This document shows, piece after piece, positions 14,596 to 21,683 of a DNA stretch of 24,073 nt. Position numbers and translations under genes: made by a program. The notes beneath the pieces are model-generated. The model was not told the origin of the DNA, searched no databases, and saw only the letters and a list, made by a program, of their open reading frames with translations. The stretch is from assembly GCA_016199325.1 (NCBI GenBank), contig JACQGW010000182.1, forward strand, positions 1-24,073, read 5' to 3'. Every line of letters starts with the position of its first letter. The stretch's first letter is position 1. Origin of the DNA: Chloroflexota bacterium. Its GTDB lineage: Bacteria; Chloroflexota; Dehalococcoidia; JACQGW01.

Positions 14596-15947
14596 AGGTT
14601 GCCTACGTCGTCTCACGGTTTCCCAAGCTCACCGAGACCTTTGTGCTCTACGAGATGCTGGCGGTGCGAGAGCAGGGCGTCGACGTCGTGCTCTGCCCGC
14701 TCATCGTCACGTCGGAGCGCGTCACCCACCCGGAGGCGGAGACCTTCCTTGCCAACATCCCCGGCGGCCCGCTGTTCTCGGCCGAGACCTTGCTCGCGCA
14801 GTGGCACTTCCTGCGGCAGCGGCCTGCGGACTACCTGCGGGTCTGGTGGGAGGTGCTGCGGGGCACCTGGGGGAGCGCCAACTTCTTCTTCGGCGCTCTG
14901 GGCACGGTGCCGCGGGCGGTGGCCTTTGCCCGCGCCCTGGCCGGCCGCGACGTGGACCACGTCCACGCGCACTTCGCCACCCACCCGGCCGTCGCGGCAC
15001 TGGTGATCCACCGCCTCCTCGGCGTGCCGTACAGCTTCACCGCTCACGCCCACGACCTCTTTGTCGACCAGCAGATGCTCCGTGAGAAGGTAGGGGCGGC
15101 CGCCTTCGTCGTCGTCATCTCCGACTTCAATAGGGAGTTCATCATCCGCCACTGCGGCGAAGCGGTGCGCGACAAGATCGCCGTCGTCCGCTGCGGCGTC
15201 GATACCGCCCTCTTTCAGCCGCAATCGGACTCGAACGGCGTCTGGATGGCGCGGCCCTTCACGATCGTCTGCGTCGGCTCGCTGGAAGAGCGCAAGGGCC
15301 AGACCGACCTCGTCGAGGCCTGCCGCCTGCTGAGCGAGCGCGGGATTGACTTTCGCTGCCACCTCATCGGCGAGGGGCCGCAGCGCGATCTCCTGAGACG
15401 GCAGATCGCCGACGCCGGCCTCGGCGGCCGCGTCTACCTCGAAGGTGGCTGCCGCCGGAATGAGGTGCTCGCCTCTCTCCACCGGGCCGACGTCTCCGTC
15501 CTGCCGAGCGTGGTCACGTCCAGCGGCCGGTCGGAGGGCATTCCGGTCTCGCTGATGGAGGCGATGGCCTGCGGGGTTCCCGTCGTCTCCAGCCGGATTT
15601 CCGGTATTCCTGAGCTCATCCGACACGAAGAGACCGGCCTGCTGGTACCGCCGGGCTCACCCACGACGCTGGCCGAGACGCTGGCCAGGCTGTACGACGA
15701 CGCCGGTCTGCGCCGCCGTCTCGGCCAGGCCGGACGAGACCTGGTGCTCCAGGAGTACGACCAGCGGCGCAACGCCGCCGCCCTGGCCCGGTTCTTTGCG
15801 AAGAAAGCCGTCAGCGGTCAGCAGTCAGCCGTCAGCGGTCCCCGAGAGCTATCGGCGATCGGCAGTCAATCGTTTGCACAGAGCTCGGAGCAGCGTGTCC
15901 ATGATGCCGTTGCTCCCGAGCCTGTGCCCTTCGCCGACAGCTATTGA
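14592..15947 (+). CDS. GT4 glycosyltransferase, WcaL/colanic-acid-like, with repeat-derived tail
   Basis: This 451-residue GT-B glycosyltransferase starts at ATG 14592; an open frame continues upstream but belongs to the previous gene in another frame. The N-terminus (MKVAYVVSRFPKLTETFV) and the HAHFATHPAVAAL and FTAHAHDLF segments match the colanic-acid WcaL-type group. The donor domain has VGSLEERKGQTDLVEA and EGIPVSLMEAMACGVPVVSS with the E-x7-E motif. The enzyme proper ends near residue 405 (ALARFFAKK). The last 45 residues, AVSGQQSAVSG onward, come from an intergenic-type repeat that has been read in frame, so this gene has gained a non-family tail. Confidence 0.9.
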   Translation: MKVAYVVSRFPKLTETFVLYEMLAVREQGVDVVLCPLIVTSERVTHPEAETFLANIPGGPLFSAETLLAQWHFLRQRPADYLRVWWEVLRGTWGSANFFFGALGTVPRAVAFARALAGRDVDHVHAHFATHPAVAALVIHRLLGVPYSFTAHAHDLFVDQQMLREKVGAAAFVVVISDFNREFIIRHCGEAVRDKIAVVRCGVDTALFQPQSDSNGVWMARPFTIVCVGSLEERKGQTDLVEACRLLSERGIDFRCHLIGEGPQRDLLRRQIADAGLGGRVYLEGGCRRNEVLASLHRADVSVLPSVVTSSGRSEGIPVSLMEAMACGVPVVSSRISGIPELIRHEETGLLVPPGSPTTLAETLARLYDDAGLRRRLGQAGRDLVLQEYDQRRNAAALARFFAKKAVSGQQSAVSGPRELSAIGSQSFAQSSEQRVHDAVAPEPVPFADSY

Positions 15948-15990
15948 CCGCAGCGGCCACATCTGCTGAACGCTGAGATCTGAACGCTGA
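15810..15990. repeat. GTCAGC-type imperfect inverted repeat at the end of a glycosyltransferase gene
   Basis: The left part (15810-15840) is built of GTCAGCGGTCAGCAGTCAGC-like words. The right part (15963-15990), CTGCTGAACGCTGAGATCTG and on, is their imperfect reverse complement. The left arm lies inside the GT4 coding sequence and gives AVSGQQSAVSG; the right arm lies just before the GT2 ribosome binding site. From memory, VSGQ/AVSG tails from this motif appear in proteins of unrelated bacteria. The 120 bases between arms show nothing else. Confidence 0.65.
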
Positions 15991-16007
15991 TTGCTGGAGG
16001 ACAACGA

Positions 16008-17330
16008 ATGAGACGCTTCCTGTTCTGGGGCTCGATTGGTCTGATTCTGTACACCTACGTCGGCTTCCCGTTGCTGGTGCTGCTGCGCGGACTCCTCCGT
16101 CCGCGGCCGGTCCGGAGCGCCGACGTCACGCCGACGGTCAGTCTGGTCGTCGCCGCTCGCAATGAGGAGGCGACCATCGCCGCCAAGATCGAGAATGCGC
16201 TGGCCCAGGACTACCCGCCGGATCGGCTCGAGGTGATCATCGCCTCGGACGGCTCGGAGGATGGCACCAACGCCATCGTCCGCTCGTACGCCGCCAGAGG
16301 CGTCCGACTCCTGGGCCTGCCACGCGTCGGCAAGAACGAGGCGCTCAACGCCGGCGCCGCCGCGGCGACCGGCGAGATCCTCGCCTTTACCGACGCCAAC
16401 AGCATGTTTCGGCCCGACGCCGTCCGCGCGCTCGTCCGCCCGTTTGCCGACCCGACGGTGGGCTGCGTTGCCGGCGACCAGCGTTACCTCACGCAACGGG
16501 CGCGCCAGGCCGAAGGCTTTGGCGAGCGGACCTACTGGAGCTTCGACCGCTTGCTGAAGCAGTACGGGACGCGCGGCGGCAACGCCATCTCGGCGACCGG
16601 CGCTATCTACGCCGTTCGGCGCTCCCTGGTCGAACCGCTGCCGCCCGCCGCAATGGACGACTTCGTCAATTCCACCCGGGTGATTACCCGAGGCTATCGC
16701 CTGGTCTTCGAGCCGGCCGCCGTGGCGGTTGAGCCGGTGGCCACGTCGAACGAGATCGAGTTCGGCCGCAAGGTGCGGGTCGTCAACATGGGCCTCGGCG
16801 GCGTCCTGGCCGTCCGCGCGCTGCTCAACCCGTTCACCTACGGCTTCTACGCCGTCCAGCTCTGGTCGCACAAGGTCTTCCGCCGTCTGGTCGGCCTGCC
16901 GCTCCTGGTGTTGCTGGGGGTCAGCCCCTTCCTCTGGCGCAGGGGTCCCGCTTACCGCCTGGCGACGCTGGGCCAGTTGGGTTGGTACGGTGCTGCCGCG
17001 GCCGGCTGGCTTCTCCGGGACACCCGTCTCGGGCGCAATCGCCTGGTTGCCATTCCCGTGTTCTTCGGACTGGTCAATCTGGCCTCACTGAAGGCCGCCT
17101 GGCAGGTTCTGACCGGGCGCCGGCTCCGCTACTGGGAGCCGAGGCGTGATGCGGAGCCAGCGACAGCGCCGTCGGCGCCCACGCGCCGGACAGAGCCGGC
17201 GGGCGAGCCCGAATCAACCCGAGTCACCGCATCTTCGGTCGACCGTGTCCGGGTGCGCCCGCTGGACGCCGATCCGGTGATGGGGAGTTCCGTCGCGGAC
17301 CCCAGCGATGCGCTGGGCATCGGCGCCTGA
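16008..17330 (+). CDS. Membrane GT2 glycosyltransferase
   Basis: This is a 440-residue inverting glycosyltransferase with one N-terminal membrane segment (about 4-27), a cytosolic GT-A domain (about 42-265) and two to three C-terminal membrane segments (about 275-370). The catalytic pattern is visible: VSLVVAARNEEATI, ASDGSEDGT near 80-88, TDAN at 128-131 as the DxD-like metal site, and a later AMDDF acceptor motif. This layout suits polymer-forming or lipid-linked sugar transfer at the membrane. The last 65 residues are a disordered Pro/Ser/Arg-rich tail (RYWEPRRDAEPATAPSAP onward). The ATG at 16008 follows CTGGAGG. It is the last recognisable glycan gene before the surface-protein family. 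Confidence 0.92.
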   Translation: MRRFLFWGSIGLILYTYVGFPLLVLLRGLLRPRPVRSADVTPTVSLVVAARNEEATIAAKIENALAQDYPPDRLEVIIASDGSEDGTNAIVRSYAARGVRLLGLPRVGKNEALNAGAAAATGEILAFTDANSMFRPDAVRALVRPFADPTVGCVAGDQRYLTQRARQAEGFGERTYWSFDRLLKQYGTRGGNAISATGAIYAVRRSLVEPLPPAAMDDFVNSTRVITRGYRLVFEPAAVAVEPVATSNEIEFGRKVRVVNMGLGGVLAVRALLNPFTYGFYAVQLWSHKVFRRLVGLPLLVLLGVSPFLWRRGPAYRLATLGQLGWYGAAAAGWLLRDTRLGRNRLVAIPVFFGLVNLASLKAAWQVLTGRRLRYWEPRRDAEPATAPSAPTRRTEPAGEPESTRVTASSVDRVRVRPLDADPVMGSSVADPSDALGIGA

Positions 17331-17334
17331 GGAG
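17329..17334 (+). promoter_or_regulatory. Ribosome binding site favouring GTG 17344
   Basis: GAGGAG overlaps the stop codon of the GT2 gene and lies 9 bases before GTG 17344. A weaker GAGG precedes the alternative ATG 17359, so the earlier start is preferred with limited confidence. Confidence 0.45.
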
Positions 17335-17343
17335 CGTGGTGCC

Positions 17344-19197
17344 GTGAGGCAACACCCGATGTGTCATCGGAGAACCTACCTGAGCGAGCTCGTGCTGCTC
17401 ACCATCGGAGCCTGGCTCCTCGGCCTGCTGACCCTCTCGGTGGGCCGGGCGGCGCAGGTCAGTGCGGGCTATCGCGACTTCTCGTTCGGGTCCAGACCCG
17501 ACCTCCCGACGAGCGACAAGCCGCAGAGCAAGCTCTGGTGGCATGATGGACGCTGGTGGGGCAGCCTCTACAGCGCCGCCGCGGCGGCCTACACCGTCCA
17601 CTGGCTCGATCTGTCGACCCAGACCTGGGTCGACACCGGCACGGTCGTCGACGCGCGCGCGACTGCGCACATGGACGTCCTCTGGGATGGCGGGAAGCTG
17701 TTCGTCGTCTCGGGCAGCGCGTCCGAACCGGGGCGGTTGTCTCGCTACAGCTACGATGCCGGGTCCAGGCGGTACAGCCTCGACAGCGGTTTTCCGCTGA
17801 CGGTCCGGGAGGGGGGCGCCGAAACCATCACGATTGCCAGGGACTCGACCGGGCGGCTCTGGATCACCTATCCCCAGAACGAGCGAATCTGGGTCAACCG
17901 GACGGTTGGCAACGATGCCAAGTGGGGCCGGCCGTTCGTCCTGCCGGTGAAAGGCGCCGACGACGTCGACTCCGACGACATCTCGGCGGTGATCGCCTTC
18001 CAGGGTAACAGCATTGGGGTGATGTGGAGCAACCAGGACGACCGGAAGATGTACTTCGCGGTCCATCGAGACGGCGATCCCGTTGACGTCTGGCAGCCAA
18101 GCCAGGTAGCCCTGCCCGGCCCCAACCACGACCCCGACGATCTCTGGGCCGACGACCACATCAATCTCAAGCAGCTCTCGTCCGATGGGAGCGGACGGGT
18201 CTTCGCGGCGGTGAAGACCAGCCACACACAGGAGAACGCGCCGCTGCTGTTGCTGCTCGCCCGTGATCGCGACGGCAACTGGTCCAGCCACGTGTTCGGA
18301 CGGGTTGAGGACGATCACACCAGGCCCATCGTGCTGATCGACGAGGACCACGGACAGCTCTACATGTTCGCGACGGCGCCGGTGGAAGGAGGGGCGATCT
18401 ACTCTAAGAGCACGCCCCTCGACGACATCGCCTTCCCGAGCGGCCTCGGAGCGCCGTTCATCCAGAGCGACGCCGACCCGAAGGTCAACAACGCGACCTC
18501 GACGAAGCAGAATCTCGACAGCGCCACCGGCCTGGTCGTTCTGGCCAGCGACGTTTCCACCACGTACTACCTGCACAACTACGTCGGCCTTGCTCAGGCG
18601 GGCAGCGTGACTCCGACGGCGACACCGACCCCATCGGCGACGGGGCGACCGACCGAAACGGCAACGCCGGAGCCGACGGCGACCCGGACGCGGACCCCGG
18701 AACCGACGGCGACCCGGACCCCGGAGCCGGCGGAGACGGAAATCGGGACGCCGACGGCGACCCGGACGCGGACCCCGGAGCCGACGGAGAGTCGGACCCC
18801 GCAGCCGACCGAGACGGAAATCGGGACGCCGACGGCGACCCGGACCCCGGAGCCGACCGAGACCGAAACCGAGACGCCGACGGCGACCCGGACTCCGGAG
18901 CCGACCGAGACCGAAACCGAGACGCCGACGGCGACCCGGACGCGGACCCCGGAGCCGACCGAGAGCGGAACCCCGGAGCCGACCGAGACGGAAACCGGGA
19001 CGCCGACGGCCACGCAGACGGCCCCGGCGACCGGGACGCCCTCGGCTACACCAACAGCGACGCCGGCACCTCCGGCCACGCCGACGCCGACAGCGCGGCC
19101 CAGCGGGCCGCGCGGCTATGTCACCCATCTGCCGGTCGTGTACCAGGGGACACAGATCACGAGCGGTTGGCCGGCAGCTTCGAAGGAGGAGGACTAA
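17344..19197 (+). CDS. Secreted beta-propeller-like surface protein A with TPEPTETE stalk
   Basis: This protein of about 617 residues is the first of three tandem paralogues. A signal or anchor segment (about 15-37, LVLLTIGAWLLGLLTLSVG) is followed by a 380-residue domain beginning GYRDFSFG and [19 protein letters not shown]. Repeated strands with Asp-box-like D-x-x-G-x-L-W turns ([33 protein letters not shown]) suggest a sialidase-like beta-propeller; catalytic sialidase residues were not identified, so binding is more likely than hydrolysis. A Thr/Pro/Glu stalk (about 420-585) follows, then a short C-terminus containing YVTHLPVVYQG. An LPxV-type end after a Thr/Pro stalk is common on secreted Chloroflexota proteins, as I recall. 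The start is GTG 17344 or ATG 17359. Confidence 0.75.
   Translation: MRQHPMCHRRTYLSELVLLTIGAWLLGLLTLSVGRAAQVSAGYRDFSFGSRPDLPTSDKPQSKLWWHDGRWWGSLYSAAAAAYTVHWLDLSTQTWVDTGTVVDARATAHMDVLWDGGKLFVVSGSASEPGRLSRYSYDAGSRRYSLDSGFPLTVREGGAETITIARDSTGRLWITYPQNERIWVNRTVGNDAKWGRPFVLPVKGADDVDSDDISAVIAFQGNSIGVMWSNQDDRKMYFAVHRDGDPVDVWQPSQVALPGPNHDPDDLWADDHINLKQLSSDGSGRVFAAVKTSHTQENAPLLLLLARDRDGNWSSHVFGRVEDDHTRPIVLIDEDHGQLYMFATAPVEGGAIYSKSTPLDDIAFPSGLGAPFIQSDADPKVNNATSTKQNLDSATGLVVLASDVSTTYYLHNYVGLAQAGSVTPTATPTPSATGRPTETATPEPTATRTRTPEPTATRTPEPAETEIGTPTATRTRTPEPTESRTPQPTETEIGTPTATRTPEPTETETETPTATRTPEPTETETETPTATRTRTPEPTESGTPEPTETETGTPTATQTAPATGTPSATPTATPAPPATPTPTARPSGPRGYVTHLPVVYQGTQITSGWPAASKEED
18655..19020 (+). 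repeat. 48-bp tandem repeat encoding TPTATRTPEPTETETE
   Basis: The stalk of protein A is a degenerate tandem array with a 48-base (16-residue) unit. Two adjacent units match exactly over 45 bases (18849-18893 and 18897-18941). Other copies are shortened or altered in steps of three bases, so the frame is always kept. The opposite strand is also open here and reads VSVGSGVRVAVG-like peptides, which is an artefact of the repeat. Confidence 0.85.
19183..19192 (+). promoter_or_regulatory. Ribosome binding site fixing GTG 19199
   Basis: AAGGAGGAGG ends 6 bases before GTG 19199 and also codes the last residues of protein A. The frame is open upstream to 19118, but only 19199 has a ribosome binding site and gives a proper signal segment. 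Confidence 0.75.
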
Positions 19198-19198
19198 C

Positions 19199-21658
19199 GT
19201 GGGTGTTCGTCTCACGCGCCTGCGGGTACGGTATTTGGCTTGGGCGGCCATGCTTGTCCTTGCCGGTCTCTTCCTCGCCCTGTTCTGGGTGCAGGTGGGC
19301 GAGGCCGATCCGGTCACGGCCGGCTATCGGGACTTCTCGTTCGGCTCCAGTCCGACCATCCCGACGGCGGACAAGCCGCAGAGCAAGCTGTGGTGGAACG
19401 ACGGGCGCTGGTGGGGCAGTCTCTACAACCCCGCTTCGGTGGCCTACACCATCCACTGGCTCGACCTGGGGACCCATACCTGGGCCAACACCGGCACCGT
19501 GGTCGACTCGCGGGCGAGCGCGCACATGGACGCGCTGTGGGATGGGCAGAATCTCTACGTCATCTCCGGCACCTCGGGGGACGCCGGCAAGCTCTCTCGC
19601 TACAGCTACGACCCGGCAGCAAAGCTCTACAGCCTGGACGCCGGTTTCCCGGTGACGGTCCGGCAGGGCGGCGCCGAGACGATCACGATTGCCAGGGACT
19701 CGACCAGCCAGCTCTGGGTGACCTATCCAAAGAGCGGGCGCATCTGGGTCAACCGGTCGCAGAACAGCGACACCAAGTGGGGCCAGCCGTTCGTCCTGCC
19801 GGTCAACGGCACCACCGTCACCTCGGACGACCTCTCGGCGGTCATCGCCTTCCAGGGCGACAAGGTCGGCGTGATGTGGAGCAACCAGAACGACAAGAAG
19901 ATGTACTTCGCCGTCCATCGGGACAGCGACCCCGACGACGTCTGGCAGGCGACGCAGACCGCCCTGCCCGGCCCCAGCCAGAACGCCGCCGACCGCTGGG
20001 CCGACGACCACGTCAATCTCAAGCAGGTCTCGGCCGACGGCAGCGGACGCGTGTTTGCGGCCATCAAGACGTCGCTGACGGCGGGGAACGCGCCGCTGGT
20101 GATGCTGCTCGTGCGCGACCTCAACGGCAACTGGTCCAACTACGTCTTCGGGCGGGTCTCAGATGACCATACCCGACCGATCGTGCTGGTCGACGAGGAG
20201 CATGCCCAGCTCTACATGTTCGCGACGTCGCCTACCGGTGGCGGAGCGATCTACTACAAGACCACATCGCTCAACAACATCTCGTTTCCAAGCGGCCTCG
20301 GCACGCCGTTCATAAAGAGCAGCTCCGACACCAACATCAACAACGCGACCTCGACCAAGCAGAACCTGAACAGCACGACCGGGCTGCTCGTCCTGGCCAG
20401 CGACGACTCGTCCAACTACTACCTGCACAACTACCTCAGCCTGGGTGGACCGGTACCGCCAACGTCGACGCCCGCAGCAACGTCGACGCCGGCGCCCACG
20501 TCGACGCCGGCGCCAACGCCAACCGAGGTGCCGCCCGGAACGATCGCCCTGCGGTCCACGTCGACCGGCCAGACGACGGCGGCAAGCCCGACCTCGCTAT
20601 CGGTCGCCGTCCCGGCCGGCATTCAGAACGGCGACGTCCTGGTCGCCCACGTGGCGCTGCGGGGTGGGGCCGGCCAGGTGGTTGCACCCCCATCCGGCTG
20701 GACGCCCATCCGGACCGACGCCTCGAACTCGACCGTCTGGTCGGGGCTCTACTACCGCGTCGCCAATGGCGAGCCAGCCAGCTACACCTGGTCCTGGTCG
20801 CCGGCCGCGGCCGGCGCCATCGGCATCGCCGCCTACGCGGGGGTCAACACAGCCAGCCCGATTGACGGCAGCTCCGGCCTGGTCAATGCCAGCACGACCG
20901 CCATCACCGCGCCGAGTATTACGACCAGTGTCGACAACGGCCAACTCCTGTTCTTCGCCGCGGCAGCCGGCGGCAACACGGTAACGCCGCCGCCGGGGAT
21001 GACCGAGCGCTGGGACCACAAGTCGACGGGGGCGAGCGCGAACATCGCCGACGAGATGGCAGACAAGGCCCTTGGGAGCGCTGGCGCCACCGGCAGCCAG
21101 ACGGGCACCGCCGGTTTCTCTACGACGAGCGTCGGCCAACTGGTCGCGCTTCGGCCGGGTTCGGCGAGCGCAGGTGGGACGACGGGTGAAGGGAAAATGC
21201 TCGTGTTCGAGCCGATTGCGGACGCTTCCGTCAACAGCCGCTCCCCGGACCGCAACTACGGCTCGGCCTCCCGACTACAGGTCGACGCTTCGCCCGTCGA
21301 GGAAGCGTACCTCAAGTTCGAGCTAACCGGCCTGGACGGCGCCGTGGCTTCGGCGGCGCTCCAGGTCTACGCGACGAACGCGAGCGTGAGCGGCGGCTCA
21401 GTTGCCCGGATGAGCGATACCGCATGGTCGGAATCGACCGTCACCTACAACACCCGCCCGCCCATCGACGGTCCGACCTTGTCTATCCTGGGAAGCGTGA
21501 GCTCAGGTCAGTGGTATGAGCTCGACGTAACCGAAGTGGTGACCGGCGACGGGGTCGTGAGCTTCGGGATCAGGACGAACAGCGGCGACGGAGTGGATTA
21601 CGCCTCGCGAGAATACAGCACACGGATGCCCCAGCTCATCGTCGCGATGGCGCCGTGA
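19199..21658 (+). CDS. Secreted beta-propeller-like surface protein B with beta-sandwich and DNRLRE/CBM96-like modules
   Basis: This 819-residue paralogue starts at GTG 19199, two bases after the stop of protein A. A membrane/signal segment (about 12-33) precedes the shared propeller-like domain (about 40-415). A short [15 protein letters not shown] linker leads to a beta-sandwich module (about 445-660; [40 protein letters not shown]) of a type common in secreted bacterial proteins. The C-terminal 155 residues have the DNRLRE/CBM96-like pattern: [20 protein letters not shown], then [25 protein letters not shown], and a closing [13 protein letters not shown]. Those modules are linked to carbohydrate binding in the families known, which fits a glycan-binding surface protein. 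No sortase or exosortase signal is seen. Confidence 0.8.
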   Translation: MGVRLTRLRVRYLAWAAMLVLAGLFLALFWVQVGEADPVTAGYRDFSFGSSPTIPTADKPQSKLWWNDGRWWGSLYNPASVAYTIHWLDLGTHTWANTGTVVDSRASAHMDALWDGQNLYVISGTSGDAGKLSRYSYDPAAKLYSLDAGFPVTVRQGGAETITIARDSTSQLWVTYPKSGRIWVNRSQNSDTKWGQPFVLPVNGTTVTSDDLSAVIAFQGDKVGVMWSNQNDKKMYFAVHRDSDPDDVWQATQTALPGPSQNAADRWADDHVNLKQVSADGSGRVFAAIKTSLTAGNAPLVMLLVRDLNGNWSNYVFGRVSDDHTRPIVLVDEEHAQLYMFATSPTGGGAIYYKTTSLNNISFPSGLGTPFIKSSSDTNINNATSTKQNLNSTTGLLVLASDDSSNYYLHNYLSLGGPVPPTSTPAATSTPAPTSTPAPTPTEVPPGTIALRSTSTGQTTAASPTSLSVAVPAGIQNGDVLVAHVALRGGAGQVVAPPSGWTPIRTDASNSTVWSGLYYRVANGEPASYTWSWSPAAAGAIGIAAYAGVNTASPIDGSSGLVNASTTAITAPSITTSVDNGQLLFFAAAAGGNTVTPPPGMTERWDHKSTGASANIADEMADKALGSAGATGSQTGTAGFSTTSVGQLVALRPGSASAGGTTGEGKMLVFEPIADASVNSRSPDRNYGSASRLQVDASPVEEAYLKFELTGLDGAVASAALQVYATNASVSGGSVARMSDTAWSESTVTYNTRPPIDGPTLSILGSVSSGQWYELDVTEVVTGDGVVSFGIRTNSGDGVDYASREYSTRMPQLIVAMAP

Positions 21659-21683
21659 CTGCCGGACGCTTGGGAGAGACGCC

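Noticed and set aside
17224..19317. A 697-codon open frame on the minus strand rich in Arg and Gly
   Set aside because: It runs antisense to protein A and its stalk and is explained by high GC and the repeat. The composition is not that of a real protein.
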